Assembly: GCF_000374425.1 (NCBI RefSeq)
Contig: NZ_KB894355.1
Location: 154,608-218,607, forward strand
Direction: 5' to 3'
Source: Acinetobacter tjernbergiae DSM 14971 = CIP 107465
GTDB lineage: Bacteria; Pseudomonadota; Gammaproteobacteria; Pseudomonadales; Moraxellaceae
Length of the DNA stretch: 64,000 nucleotides
Shown: one piece after another, positions 38,411-48,317 of the stretch
How positions within the stretch are numbered: position 1 is the stretch's first letter
How the letters are laid out: the number at the start of each line of letters is the position of its first letter
The notes under the pieces: model-generated
What the model was told of the DNA's origin: nothing
Databases searched by the model: none
The model's input: the letters and a program-made list of their open reading frames with translations, nothing else
Program-made: the position numbers and the translations under genes

Positions 38411-39850
38411 ATGGACGTATTAGAGAAAGCATTATTGGTTGATGAGCTCAAGCATCTTATTGTTGGGCTTAATAATGATAAAACTTCACTTTTTGAAATT
38501 GCAAAGTCAAAACAGCGTATTAAAGACATTTGTGCATCGTGTGATGACCCCATTTTTCAAGATCAACTCACCCCTTTTAAAGAACTTATTCAGCAACAAG
38601 AGTTTTCGACAGATGAACTAGAATATTTTGGTTATGCATTAACGTATCGTGGTACTTTTAACTTTATGGGGCGAGTTGAACATGCGCTATTCGCTTCTGC
38701 CGATATGGGGTGGGCAGCTTTACGTCAATCCCAACATTGGCAAATTTGGGTTATTCGCCCGGCATTATCTTTTTTAAAAAGCCCTTGGCTAACGTCAACA
38801 CAACAAGCAATAGAATGGTTACAAGCACATACAAACGAGTATATAAAAACAGATGACGAGTTAAAAAGTCTTATCCCTGTTTTGGAACCAATTCATCAAA
38901 CCTCAACAGATTTATCATTAGAATTTAGCCAAGCAATTCACAAGGACAGATTATCTGCAATGAGAGAAGAAACTGCGAATTTTGAAGCACAACTTGAAGC
39001 CATTATTCAAGAAAAGATTCAATCTGTACCAAAAGCTCAAGTAGCAACGACGCCACCAGCAAGACCTAGACCAAGTTTTAGGCAAAATGTACGCCCAGTC
39101 GCAAATCTCAATAAAGCAAAACCTGTTGCTCTCAAAGATTTTAATTTAGATGGTTTACTGTGCCGACTTGAACGTATTGATCCCAAGACTTTTCCTTCTT
39201 TATACCGTGTAGAACTACATGATGAAATTGATCAAAATATTAAAATTGATTGGCTGTATTTAAAAGCAGAGAATGATGTACAACCCGTTTGGGATTCAGC
39301 TCAAATCTTTGTAGCAGAACAACTTTATGCTCAAGGTCAATTTTCCCATTATGTCGTGCTCATCGGTACACATAGTATTGAATATGCAACGACTGTATTG
39401 CAAACCTATACTGATCAAAAACATACAAAAACAAGCTCAATCCATCAAACTGACTGGATGATTTTTAAGAAGCATTATCATCAACATGAATTGTTATTCA
39501 ATGAATGTATTATGAATGGAAATCTAGTATGGCAACGCGATGAACGTTCTTATCCATATATTCCAGCATCGTTTATTAATACACAAAAATTTATTCCTTT
39601 TGAAGAAACAACAGCCACATTTTTAACACCTATTATTTTATTAAGAGAACGCCAAAAAATTCGCGTCATACACGGTTCTGAACGGATTAAATTATCTAGC
39701 GAAGATCAAGCTTATCCTTATCTTTTATTAGATCGTACGGATGGCTATACATGGCAATTGATACGTCAAGTCATTAGTCAACTCCCCCAACCTATTTCCG
39801 TACATGACTTATATCAAGCGTTGGAGAATGCAGATATTTCCACGTCATAA
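38411..39850 (+). CDS. Hypothetical protein, second gene of a coupled pair
   Basis: A 479-aa soluble protein I do not recognise. The N-terminal half (1-200) is helical. A Pro/Arg/Lys-rich linker (about 215-235, PPARPRPSFRQNVRPV) separates it from a mixed alpha/beta C-terminal domain (GLLCRLERIDPKTFPSLYRV; PIILLRERQKIRVIHGSERI; YPYLLLDRTDGYTWQLI). The basic linker suggests nucleic-acid or scaffold contact, but that is a guess. It follows the 61-aa gene by 11 bases and ends before a terminator. Confidence 0.75.
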   Translation: MDVLEKALLVDELKHLIVGLNNDKTSLFEIAKSKQRIKDICASCDDPIFQDQLTPFKELIQQQEFSTDELEYFGYALTYRGTFNFMGRVEHALFASADMGWAALRQSQHWQIWVIRPALSFLKSPWLTSTQQAIEWLQAHTNEYIKTDDELKSLIPVLEPIHQTSTDLSLEFSQAIHKDRLSAMREETANFEAQLEAIIQEKIQSVPKAQVATTPPARPRPSFRQNVRPVANLNKAKPVALKDFNLDGLLCRLERIDPKTFPSLYRVELHDEIDQNIKIDWLYLKAENDVQPVWDSAQIFVAEQLYAQGQFSHYVVLIGTHSIEYATTVLQTYTDQKHTKTSSIHQTDWMIFKKHYHQHELLFNECIMNGNLVWQRDERSYPYIPASFINTQKFIPFEETTATFLTPIILLRERQKIRVIHGSERIKLSSEDQAYPYLLLDRTDGYTWQLIRQVISQLPQPISVHDLYQALENADISTS

Positions 39851-39880
39851 CTCCTGATTACTTGAGCAAAGTTGATCTAT

Positions 39881-39930
39881 CCATCATCTTATTTACGGTG
39901 TTCTAGTCGTAACTTAGATGATGGTTTTTT
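39881..39930 (+). terminator. Terminator of the two-gene unknown unit
   Basis: CCATCATCT and AGATGATGG form a 9-bp stem around a 26-base loop, followed by TTTTTT. Confidence 0.6.
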
Positions 39931-40037
39931 CTTTGTAGGTGGATTAAGTTATAAAATTAAATTGCTGCTTTTTGTGTCTATATCTTGATTTAAATCATTA
40001 AATAATCAAAAGTTAAAACAATAACAATATATAAGTT

Positions 40038-41177
40038 TTGACTATGACTATTTTTCAACAAACGGTAACTTCACATCATCTTTTATACACCTTGTTTGCA
40101 CTCTCTTTGGGGCTACCGACCATTGTGAATGCTGCAACAAATACAACTGGGCAAGAATCCAACAACCTTGCTGAAGCTAAAGTTACTAGCTCAGAAAGTC
40201 TTTTAGACTATGTACCTAAATTCGTAGATGCGACTCCAACATTTTTCCCTGAACAATCTAATCAATCCATCGTTCCACCAATGTCTCAAACAGAAGATAA
40301 AACATGGGTCGATCGCAAACAACGGGGTATTCGGGAATGGGCAGATCATACGTCAGTCAAAATCGATGATTGGTTTGGCGATGTTGACCCTGAGCGACCG
40401 GCATCTGCGACGATCCGCGTTATGGTTGACAATTATTGGAATAAATATGATGAATATGAAATCAAACCGCGTATTCGAGGGAAAATTAAATTACCGACCC
40501 TAGAAAAGAAATTCAGTGTGGTATTTGGTGACGATTCATTAGATGATGAATTTAGTAATAATATTGCCAATACCAATACTCAGCCCAATCAGGATCCTGA
40601 TAAACGATTTGACTCTAAACAGACCCGTGACTCAAATGGTTCGATCGCATTACGTTGGTCTGACTTCTCCAAAAAACTCCCTTTTGAAACAGATGCCGAT
40701 ATCGGTATTCGTTCTGGAGATGATGTTTATCTTCGCTTAAGAGCAAAGAAAAATTGGGATCTACATAATGATTTCCACTTCAATGCCGAGCAAATTTACC
40801 GTTATGGCATTGATAGTGAAAACTATCTTCGAACCAATCTAGAACTAATTCACGCACGTCCCAATCAGCCATTTTTATCAAATCAATTCAGTTTGACCTA
40901 TGCCGATACACAAGATGATGACCTCACTTGGGATAATCGAATTTTTCGTCAACATCAATTTTTTGCCAACAATAATTTCAACTACGGTCTCTATACTGGC
41001 GGTTATTACAACAATAATGACTTACGTTTAAACAGTTGGGGGCCTTTTGTTTCATGGAGACAGCCACTATGGCGTGAATGGTTCTATGTACAAGGTGATC
41101 TCAACTATTTTAATGACCATCGTGAAGACCGCAGCCATTTCATCAGTACCTTCGTCCGCCTTGAAGCCTTATTCTAA
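40038..41177 (+). CDS. Hypothetical outer-membrane beta-barrel-like protein
   Basis: A 379-aa exported protein. The signal peptide is at residues about 12-35 (LLYTLFALSLGLPTIVNAA). A polar region follows, then from about residue 130 alternating, aromatic-rich beta strands ending LNYFNDHREDRSHFISTFVRLEALF, with a terminal Phe as in outer-membrane barrels. The last 160 residues resemble the next gene product (WDLHNDFHFNAEQIYRYG versus WELYSGLHLNTEQIFRYG), so the two are tandem paralogues. Function unknown. Confidence 0.75.
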   Translation: MTMTIFQQTVTSHHLLYTLFALSLGLPTIVNAATNTTGQESNNLAEAKVTSSESLLDYVPKFVDATPTFFPEQSNQSIVPPMSQTEDKTWVDRKQRGIREWADHTSVKIDDWFGDVDPERPASATIRVMVDNYWNKYDEYEIKPRIRGKIKLPTLEKKFSVVFGDDSLDDEFSNNIANTNTQPNQDPDKRFDSKQTRDSNGSIALRWSDFSKKLPFETDADIGIRSGDDVYLRLRAKKNWDLHNDFHFNAEQIYRYGIDSENYLRTNLELIHARPNQPFLSNQFSLTYADTQDDDLTWDNRIFRQHQFFANNNFNYGLYTGGYYNNNDLRLNSWGPFVSWRQPLWREWFYVQGDLNYFNDHREDRSHFISTFVRLEALF

Positions 41178-41194
41178 ACGCATTTAAATCATGT

Positions 41195-41228
41195 AAATGC
41201 CCAATCAAACTGCCGATTGGGCATTTTT
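41195..41228 (+). terminator. Terminator between the tandem barrel genes
   Basis: AAATGCCCAATC-N8-GATTGGGCATTT, a perfect 12-bp stem running into a T-run. It separates the two paralogues into distinct transcripts. Confidence 0.9.
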
Positions 41229-41312
41229 ATTTCTAACAATCCTTCTAAACTAAATAAATTGTTAAGCTTTGATTGTTATCATCATGTCATTTTTATCTTT
41301 CGCTATTTCAGC

Positions 41313-42200
41313 ATGAGTCAACGATACGCTTTGCCCGTGTATTTCTTGATTGTAGGAACCTTGTCTCTCGGTTATCTACAGCTCCCCTTATTGGCTGTTG
41401 TTTTAGCTTCGAGCAGAGATATTACACCCTCATCCATTGCTACACATCCAAGCTATACTAAAAACCGAGATCAACAAAGCCAGACTTTGAGTTGTACTCA
41501 CCCAATCACACTCGATATTCAACAACAAACTAATGAACAATTGAGTCAAGAACTCATGAAAGTTTTTGGTCATGACTCATTATGGCAACGTGCACAACAC
41601 CCCCAATCGACAAAGAAATTAGGAAAAAGTACTAAACATCATTCTCAGATAATCAGCCCGATACCCAGCCCTTTGAGCGCAAGTTGGACTACGATTTCCA
41701 GTTGGTTACCTTTTAGTAATGATCTTGATTTAGGTGCAAATTCAGAGACAGATATTTATGTCCAGTTTTTAGCAAAGAAACGGTGGGAATTATATTCAGG
41801 GCTACATCTCAATACAGAGCAAATTTTTCGTTATGGCTCAAGCAGTAAAAACTATACCGAAACTCACTTAAATTTAACCCGACAATTCCAACAGCAAAAT
41901 CAGCTTGCCACACAATTTAACTTTTCTAAAACACAAGATACAGAATATATATGGAGTAATCGTACCTTTCAGAAGTTGAATTTATTGTCTCAAAATAATC
42001 TAAGCTATGGCATTTTTAGTACAGGTGATTACGAGAAAAAATCCCTACGTCTCAATGAATGGGGACCTTATTTTTCTTGGAAGCGGCCCATTTGGCGTAA
42101 TTGGATCTATATGCAAAATGACATTAATTATGTAAACATGCCTGCCACGGAGCAAGGCTATTACTTCAACTACCAAATGAAGTTTGAAGCACACTTCTGA
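41313..42200 (+). CDS. Hypothetical outer-membrane beta-barrel-like protein, paralogue
   Basis: A 295-aa protein starting MSQRYALPVYFLIVGTLSLG, a hydrophobic export signal. I prefer ATG 41313 because the upstream in-frame ATG 41217 lies inside the preceding terminator. Residues 135-295 parallel the C-terminal half of the previous gene product (LNEWGPYFSWKRPIWRNWIY versus LNSWGPFVSWRQPLWREWFY) and it also ends in Phe. The middle region (about residues 35-130) is unrelated to the paralogue. Probably an outer-membrane protein of unknown role. Confidence 0.7.
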   Translation: MSQRYALPVYFLIVGTLSLGYLQLPLLAVVLASSRDITPSSIATHPSYTKNRDQQSQTLSCTHPITLDIQQQTNEQLSQELMKVFGHDSLWQRAQHPQSTKKLGKSTKHHSQIISPIPSPLSASWTTISSWLPFSNDLDLGANSETDIYVQFLAKKRWELYSGLHLNTEQIFRYGSSSKNYTETHLNLTRQFQQQNQLATQFNFSKTQDTEYIWSNRTFQKLNLLSQNNLSYGIFSTGDYEKKSLRLNEWGPYFSWKRPIWRNWIYMQNDINYVNMPATEQGYYFNYQMKFEAHF

Positions 42201-42250
42201 TGAAAAGATCAGCATCACTGTGGATAACTTTAACGTTATCCATAGACATA

Positions 42251-42284
42251 AAAAAACCTCCGCCAATAAAGCAGAGGTTTTTTT
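42251..42284. terminator. Bidirectional terminator between the barrel gene and htpG
   Basis: AAACCTCCGC-N7-GCAGAGGTTT (one C-A mismatch) with A and T runs outside, serving both convergent genes. Confidence 0.85.
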
Positions 42285-42294
42285 ATGCAGTTGC

Positions 42295-44214
42295 TTATTT
42301 CAATAATAAGCTATTAATGCGTTTCACATAGGCTGCTGGATCTTCAGGTAAAGCACCTTCTGCAATCACTGCCTGATCAAAAATCACATTGGCTAAATCA
42401 TCAAACTGCGCTGAGTTCTCTAATTTTTTCACCAAAGGATGCTCAGGGTTAATCTCTAAGGTCGGTTTGATCTCAGGAACAGCCTGTCCTGCTTGTTTCA
42501 GCATACGAATCAATTGCGGAGACAACTCACCTTCACTGGTCACCAAACATGCAGGTGAATCAACCAAACGGGTGGTCACACGAACTTCTTTGGTCTTGTC
42601 TTTTAACGATGCACTTAAACGATCAACAACAGGTTTGAACTGTTCAGCTGCCTCTTCAAGTGCTTTTTTCTCCTCAGCATCTTGTAAATCACCGAGATCA
42701 ACAGCACCTTTAGATACGTTTTGCAGTGGCGTACCATCAAACTCAAATACAAAGTTCATCGCCCATTCATCAACACGGTCTGCCATCAGCAAAACTTCAA
42801 TGCCCTTTTTCTTGAACACTTCAAGTTGTGGTGAGTTTTTCGCAGCCGTTAAGTTATCAGCAGTCACATAATAAATCGCTTTCTGCCCTTCTTTCATTCG
42901 TGCTTTATAGTCAGCAAAAGACGTTGTGATTTCGTCACTGCTTGAAGTCGCATAACGTAATAACTTTAAGATGCGTTCGCGGTTACCCGTATCTTCGCCT
43001 AAGCCTTCTTTCAATACCGAACCAAATTCAGTATAGAAAGTTTTGAATTTCTCTTGGTCTGTTTCATCTTCCGACTTTGCTAAACCATCCAATAAAGTCA
43101 GTACACGACGTGCATTACCTTCGCGAATTGTTTTCACATCGCGGCTTTCTTGTAGAAGTTCACGACTCACATTCAGCGGTAAATCTGCACTGTCGACAAC
43201 CCCCTGAACAAAACGTAAATAATTTGGAATCAAGTTATCTGCTTCATCCAAGATAAATACACGTTTCACATACAGTTTGATACCTGCTTTCGCTTCACGG
43301 GTAAAGAGATCTTGTTTGGCTTGACTTGGAATGTAAAGTAGCTGGGTATATTCAGTGCTACCTTCTACGCGATTATGTGCCCATGCCAAAGGCGCTGCAA
43401 AATCATGGCTGAGATTCTTATAAAACTCAATGTACTGTTCATCCGTGATTTCATTCTTGCTACGCGTCCATAGCGCACTCGCCGAGTTAATCGCTTCCCA
43501 TTCATCTGTCTTGACCATTTGACCGCCTTTTGGTTCTTCACCTTCAGCGACCTCTTCCTCTTGCCGTACTTCTTTCTGCATTTCGATTGGCAAGCTAATA
43601 TGATCTGAATATTTATTGATGATTTGTTTAACTTTATACGATTCTAAATAATCAAGTGCATCATCACGTAAGTGTAAAATGATGTCTGTACCACGAGTGG
43701 CTTTTTCAATGCTCTGAACTTCGAATTCACCTGTACCACCACTGATCCAGCGTACACCTTCTGCTAGATCTAGACCTGCACGGCGTGATTCAACCGTAAT
43801 TTTATCAGCAACAATAAAGCCTGAATAAAAACCGACCCCGAATTGACCAATCAACTGTGCATCCGCTTTTTGATCGCCACTCAATTTCGACATAAAGTCT
43901 TTAGTGCCCGATTTTGCAATTGTACCCAAGTTATCAATCGCTTCTTGTTGACTTAATCCAATTCCATTATCTGAAATGGTTAAGGTCTTATAGTCTTTGT
44001 CTAAGCTGACACGGACATGTAAGTCTGGATCATTCTCATAATATTCAGGATGATTAATCCCTTCAAAACGCAATTTATCGCAAGCATCTGAGGCATTCGA
44101 GATCAGCTCACGTAAGAAAATTTCAGGGTTAGAATAGAGAGAGTGCGTCACTAAATGCAATAACTGGGCAACTTCAGCTTGGAAACTATAATTCTTTGAT
44201 GCTTGTTCACTCAT
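42295..44214 (-). CDS. htpG: Molecular chaperone HtpG (Hsp90)
   Basis: Bacterial Hsp90, an ATP-dependent cytosolic chaperone. The 639-aa protein has the GHKL ATPase motifs: [22 protein letters not shown] and [16 protein letters not shown] in the N-domain (residues 1-230). The middle domain carries the catalytic Arg region [16 protein letters not shown], and a C-terminal dimerisation domain follows. It is monocistronic, with AAGGAG before the start and a heat-shock-like promoter upstream. Confidence 0.98.
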   Translation of the reverse strand: MSEQASKNYSFQAEVAQLLHLVTHSLYSNPEIFLRELISNASDACDKLRFEGINHPEYYENDPDLHVRVSLDKDYKTLTISDNGIGLSQQEAIDNLGTIAKSGTKDFMSKLSGDQKADAQLIGQFGVGFYSGFIVADKITVESRRAGLDLAEGVRWISGGTGEFEVQSIEKATRGTDIILHLRDDALDYLESYKVKQIINKYSDHISLPIEMQKEVRQEEEVAEGEEPKGGQMVKTDEWEAINSASALWTRSKNEITDEQYIEFYKNLSHDFAAPLAWAHNRVEGSTEYTQLLYIPSQAKQDLFTREAKAGIKLYVKRVFILDEADNLIPNYLRFVQGVVDSADLPLNVSRELLQESRDVKTIREGNARRVLTLLDGLAKSEDETDQEKFKTFYTEFGSVLKEGLGEDTGNRERILKLLRYATSSSDEITTSFADYKARMKEGQKAIYYVTADNLTAAKNSPQLEVFKKKGIEVLLMADRVDEWAMNFVFEFDGTPLQNVSKGAVDLGDLQDAEEKKALEEAAEQFKPVVDRLSASLKDKTKEVRVTTRLVDSPACLVTSEGELSPQLIRMLKQAGQAVPEIKPTLEINPEHPLVKKLENSAQFDDLANVIFDQAVIAEGALPEDPAAYVKRINSLLLK

Positions 44215-44260
44215 AAATGGCTCCTTATTTGATGATACTGATCTATTTAGAATGATTTAT

Positions 44261-44288
44261 GAATGGTGCGTATCTATGATTTTTCAAT
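44261..44288 (-). promoter_or_regulatory. Candidate sigma-32 promoter of htpG
   Basis: On the minus strand ATTGAAA, a 13-base spacer and CACCATTC, close to the sigma-32 consensus (CTTGAAA, 13-17, CCCCATnT). The -10 box ends 47 bases before the htpG ATG. Confidence 0.5.
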
Positions 44289-44332
44289 CCTGAATCTTCA
44301 TTTTTTTCATCTATCGATCAATAAAATGCCCA

Positions 44333-44687
44333 TTAGAACGGCCCATGGCTTAACACACGCTCTTGTAACAATTGATCAAGCTGTTGTTGGCGTTGTGAAT
44401 AAGCCTGTTGAATACACGCTATACTTGCAGCACACGCATTCCTTTGTTTCAACCATTGAAACTGTCTATCCTTTTCCGCATCTCTTCCCCCCCATAGGTA
44501 AAGCATGCAGAATAATCTGATACGTTGTTGCAAGTTTCACATCTGCATCATTTAAACTTTGATGACTACAGACCTGTTTTTCAGTTTTCAATTTTGCAGT
44601 TTTACAAGAGAAACTGGCTGCCTGAGTTTGAGCCAAAAATAATAAGGGGGTGAGTAATAATGCTGCACTTATCAATTTTTTCATCAT
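44333..44687 (-). pseudogene. Frameshifted LprI-like (DUF1311) secreted protein
   Basis: Two overlapping frames together make one protein of the lysozyme-inhibitor LprI-like family. The first gives a signal peptide (KKLISAALLLTPLLFLAQTQA) and ASFSCKTAKLKTEKQVCSH. The second gives RDAEKDRQFQWLKQRNACA and CIQQAYSQRQQQLDQLLQ. The frames join at a run of seven G (minus strand; C at 44487-44493). Six G would give a continuous protein of about 117 aa with the usual four cysteines. It may be a true frameshift, a slippage-prone tract or a sequencing error. Confidence 0.8.
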
Positions 44688-44777
44688 GGGTCATTCACTT
44701 TTATTGAAGCTTGTTTCTCAGCATACAAAACTCTCTGCATTAAGCCTGTATCTGTTTTATATTGAAATCGCAACCAT

Positions 44778-44807
44778 AAAAAACCTCACGAGTTGTGAGG
44801 TTTTTTT
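44778..44807. terminator. Terminator downstream of ompW
   Basis: AAAACCTCAC-GAGTT-GTGAGGTTTT with runs of A and T outside; it works in either direction and lies 15 bases after the ompW stop. Confidence 0.85.
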
Positions 44808-44821
44808 AGCCTTAAATGCGC

Positions 44822-45406
44822 TTAGAACTTATAGCTATAACCCACGGTATAAACGATCGGATTCAAGTCTAAATCAAATTTAGTCCCATTGGTTAATTTA
44901 ACTTCAGGGCTAAGATCTGCATAACGCACATCCATATAAACACCCCAGTTTGTTGCATCAGCTGGTTGGAAATTAAAACCAAGCTGCCCTGCAAAACCGT
45001 AAGTATTTTTCACATCATCAGCAAGACCTTTTTCATGCCATGCAATAAAGGCTGTACCACCCACCCCAACATATGGAGTAAAACGTGTTGAGTTTTTAAA
45101 GTTATATTTTGCTGTAATTGTTGGTGGCAATTGACGAACACTCGCAACTTTATCACCATTCAATAAAACATCGTGGTTGATTGGGTTAGCAAGTAAAATT
45201 TCAGCTGAAAATGGGGTATCCCCAAAAAAATATTCAACTGATGGAGTAAAAGCAAATTCATAATCTGCTTTTAAAGTACCAACACCATTTACCGTTGTTT
45301 CATCAGTTGGAGCAACAACACTGGCACCGACCTTGACTTGAAAACCACCTGCAAATGCAGTTGATGATAACCCCAACAATGCAACAACTAATACTTTCTT
45401 TAACAT
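44822..45406 (-). CDS. ompW: OmpW-family outer-membrane protein
   Basis: An eight-stranded outer-membrane barrel of the OmpW/AlkL family, associated with uptake of small hydrophobic or cationic molecules. The 194-aa protein has a Sec signal (MLKKVLVVALLGLSSTAFAG), GASVVAPTDE near the mature N-terminus, the characteristic LPPTITAKYNF and FTPYVGVGGTAFIAW, VYMDVRYADLSPEV, and a C-terminal aromatic strand ending VGYSYKF. GAGGTTG precedes the ATG. Confidence 0.93.
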   Translation of the reverse strand: MLKKVLVVALLGLSSTAFAGGFQVKVGASVVAPTDETTVNGVGTLKADYEFAFTPSVEYFFGDTPFSAEILLANPINHDVLLNGDKVASVRQLPPTITAKYNFKNSTRFTPYVGVGGTAFIAWHEKGLADDVKNTYGFAGQLGFNFQPADATNWGVYMDVRYADLSPEVKLTNGTKFDLDLNPIVYTVGYSYKF

Positions 45407-45801
45407 TTAAACAACCTCTTTAAAAAAATTATGTTCTTGTCCAACATAATAAGCATGGGTTTTTACATTATGCAATACATATTAATTCCAACCTTTTTGA
45501 TTGATTTTTTAATATATTGAATAATAAAAAAATATATTTGTTAAAATATGTAATAATCAATAATCCAGACCAATTCAATCAACTTAAACCACTATAAAAC
45601 CTAGTATTTTTATCAAGATAAATTATTATTAAAATAAGATGAAGTTTTTAACAAAATTAAATTTAGATTAATTTAAAAATAGAATCACCTCCAATTAATA
45701 CTAAAAATATATTATAAATCAAGATTAAAAAATAGACAAAAAATGTCATTTATTGATATTTTTTACAAAAAATAAAAATGGCTCATATAGAGCCATCAAT
45801 A
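45407..45801. other. Very AT-rich intergenic region upstream of ompW
   Basis: 395 bases, the most AT-rich stretch of the window, between the antiporter gene (upstream neighbour, same strand) and ompW. It contains the antiporter's terminator and presumably the ompW promoter; no gene seen. Curved AT-rich DNA could be an H-NS-type binding region, which is only a guess. Confidence 0.5.
45774..45796 (-). terminator. Terminator of the NhaC-type antiporter gene
   Basis: On the minus strand, ATGGCTC-N5-GAGCCAT is followed by TTTTTA, 6 bases after the stop. Confidence 0.8.
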
Positions 45802-47223
45802 TTATAAAACCATTGCTGCAATCCACCCAAAAATAAGTAGTGGAATATTAAAATGTAGGAATGTTGGCACAACTGTATCCCAAATGTGATCATGTTGACC
45901 ATCTACACCTAAACCTGCGGTAGGCCCTAATGTTGAATCAGAAGCAGGTGAACCAGCATCACCTAATGCAGCAGCCGTACCAATCAATGCGATTGTTGCC
46001 AAAGGTGAGAACCCAAATTGTACACATAAAGGAACATAAATCACCGCAAGTACAGGCACACTTGAGAATGAAGAACCAATACCAATCGTGACAAATAAAC
46101 CAATAAATAGCATCAAAAATGCAGCAAGTGCATGGTTATCACCGATGATATGTACGACACCATTCACCAAATGAGTAATATCACCTGTATGAGTCATTAC
46201 TGAAGCAAATCCTGCCGCAGAAATCATAATGAAACCAACCAAAGCCATCATGCGCATCCCTTGCACAAAGACATCATCTGCCTCTTGCCATTTAAAGATG
46301 CCAGATGTAGACAACACCGCAAAACCAACAAGTCCACCCAAAATCATCGAACCCGAATATAACTGTGCAACTAAGGTTAAACTGATCGCAAGCAAAGCCA
46401 TAAACATGGTTTTTTTAGAAATATAAGGGACATTCTCAGCTTCATGCTTTAATTCTTCAGCATCCGCTTTTAAATCATATTCTGCTTGTGTTGTTACTCT
46501 CAGTGGCTTATCCAAATCAATGGTAGTGACGGGTGAAATTGAGCGGTCAACGTATTCACGAGGCTTACGATAGCTAATGAATACAGCAACCAATGTACCA
46601 ATCACCATGCCTAAAACTGGAATCGCCATTCCGATTGGCATCATCCCTCGCTCAACATGCAGTCCATATGCAGCACCAATTTTGTTGATATTTCCCATCA
46701 AAATTTGTTCAAGGAAAATAGCACCAAAACCAACTGGAAGAAAAATATACGTTCCGACTAAACCCAGAGTCAGCACGCAGGCTGCCGCACGTCGATCTAG
46801 CTTTAAATGATTCATTACTTTCAATAAAGGTGGAACAAGCACTGGAATAAAGGCGATATGCACAGGGATTAAGTTTTGAGAGAAAATCGCAGCAATCAGT
46901 AAAATCGTTAATAAAAGATACTTCACCTTTTTTTCTTGGTTTTTACTGGCTTCCATTCCCAATAAACCAATCAGTTTATGGGCAAGCAAGTCAGGTAAAC
47001 CTGACTTGGAAAGTGCCAAAGCAAAAGCACCCAAAACAGCATAGGCTAAAGCAACTTCAGCACCATCCCCTAGGCCTGCATTAAAGGCTTCCACAGTTTG
47101 AGAAAGGCTCAGTCCTGCAACTAAACCACCAATAATGGCTGAAACCACCAAAGTGAGAACAACAGAAACGCGTGCCAGTGATAAAATAAACATCACGGCA
47201 ATCGCAATTACGACAGCATTCAT
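45802..47223 (-). CDS. Na+/H+ antiporter family (NhaC-type) transporter
   Basis: An inner-membrane transporter of 473 aa from ATG 47223, with about 11-12 hydrophobic helices. Family features are [40 protein letters not shown] and the C-terminal [19 protein letters not shown], typical of the Na_H_antiporter/YuiF-like group. These exchange Na+ for H+ or move amino acids; the substrate is not determined. A TTG at 47241 would add six residues; neither start has a good ribosome binding site. Confidence 0.85.
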   Translation of the reverse strand: MNAVVIAIAVMFILSLARVSVVLTLVVSAIIGGLVAGLSLSQTVEAFNAGLGDGAEVALAYAVLGAFALALSKSGLPDLLAHKLIGLLGMEASKNQEKKVKYLLLTILLIAAIFSQNLIPVHIAFIPVLVPPLLKVMNHLKLDRRAAACVLTLGLVGTYIFLPVGFGAIFLEQILMGNINKIGAAYGLHVERGMMPIGMAIPVLGMVIGTLVAVFISYRKPREYVDRSISPVTTIDLDKPLRVTTQAEYDLKADAEELKHEAENVPYISKKTMFMALLAISLTLVAQLYSGSMILGGLVGFAVLSTSGIFKWQEADDVFVQGMRMMALVGFIMISAAGFASVMTHTGDITHLVNGVVHIIGDNHALAAFLMLFIGLFVTIGIGSSFSSVPVLAVIYVPLCVQFGFSPLATIALIGTAAALGDAGSPASDSTLGPTAGLGVDGQHDHIWDTVVPTFLHFNIPLLIFGWIAAMVL

Positions 47224-47344
47224 GAAAAAATTTAGGAGCAAAGAAAAGGCGATATTCTAGCAGATTCATTAAAATCTAGCTGAAAATACTGCCGAATTGC
47301 GATCTATCTTATGTGACTTTTATTCTGATTAATCCGCTAAACCT

Positions 47345-48220
47345 TTAAACAGTCTGACGTTGTACAAATTGATGGATCAGTTCAGCAATTTTAGTGGGTT
47401 GACTTAACACCGCCCAATGATTTGCATCTAGCTCTACATACTCAAAATTTTCGACCCATTTTGGCATAGACTCAGTCACGTACTCAGGACTTACAAAAGC
47501 ATCTCGTTTCAATACGATCGCTTGAACAGGACACTGTGCATAACGTTGACGTGGCTGCGTTAAAGATGGAATAAAATTCGCACGGTACAAATTAATGCCA
47601 TATTTACCATCTGCAACAATATTGGCATTCAATGGCAAATTTTGTTTCTTTTCTAAACCACTTAAAATCTTGCCCCATTTTTCTGGGCTAAAGAACGTCC
47701 AAACAGTTGGTGCAACCAAAGGTAAATGGAATGCGCCGATATACCAAGATTTAGTTAACATTTTCAACACATTGCTTGGTGCTGATTTAAATTTTTCACG
47801 TAAATACAAAGAAGCATGGTCTAAACAAGGACCAGAAATCGTCGTATAAGAGAGTAAACGACCTTTTAGTTTTGGTTCAGTCGCAGATTCCCAAGACTGT
47901 AAAGAACCCCAATCATGCGCCGCCATATGGAAATTACGGTTTGGTAAAACTTGATCAACCACTTCTTGTAAATCTAAAGATAAACGTGGCAAACGATAAT
48001 CTTTAATACGCTTTGGAATCGAAGATAAGCCTGCACCACGAACATCATACGTCACAACATAATAGTCATCGACCAATTGCTCAATAATCGGTTCCCATAC
48101 TTCCTGATTATCTGGATAACCATGTACCAAAACTAGAGGTATTTTCTTTTCATCGCCCCATGTTTTTACACAAAGTGTGTGTTGATCAGATGTGGTCACT
48201 GTTTTTACTTGTGCTTGCAT
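47345..48220 (-). CDS. Alpha/beta hydrolase (epoxide hydrolase-like)
   Basis: A 291-aa cytosolic hydrolase. The oxyanion motif is LVHGYPDNQEVW (near residue 29). The nucleophile elbow appears as AAHDWGSLQSW, an Asp nucleophile as in epoxide hydrolases and dehalogenases. The C-terminal catalytic His is in ELDANHWAVLSQP. A cap region (about 135-210) follows strand 6. I chose ATG 48220, preceded by GGGAAAG, over ATG 48244. The substrate is unknown. It is divergent from the thioesterase gene at 48318. Confidence 0.87.
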   Translation of the reverse strand: MQAQVKTVTTSDQHTLCVKTWGDEKKIPLVLVHGYPDNQEVWEPIIEQLVDDYYVVTYDVRGAGLSSIPKRIKDYRLPRLSLDLQEVVDQVLPNRNFHMAAHDWGSLQSWESATEPKLKGRLLSYTTISGPCLDHASLYLREKFKSAPSNVLKMLTKSWYIGAFHLPLVAPTVWTFFSPEKWGKILSGLEKKQNLPLNANIVADGKYGINLYRANFIPSLTQPRQRYAQCPVQAIVLKRDAFVSPEYVTESMPKWVENFEYVELDANHWAVLSQPTKIAELIHQFVQRQTV

Positions 48221-48317
48221 AATTCTTTCCCATTTTGTTTTCAAACGGCATGATTAGTCAAAAAACAACCATTGCCAGCGATACAATAAAAATGATACTT
48301 ATGGAGTATGAATAGAG

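Noticed and set aside
41217..41312. Longer N-terminus for the second barrel-like protein starting at 41217
   Set aside because: That ATG lies inside the right arm of the preceding gene's terminator, and the extra residues come before the natural export signal at 41313.
44333..44533. The downstream half of the LprI-like gene as a separate gene
   Set aside because: Its first residues read through upstream sequence in a foreign frame; only the part after the G7 tract matches the family, so it is one broken gene.
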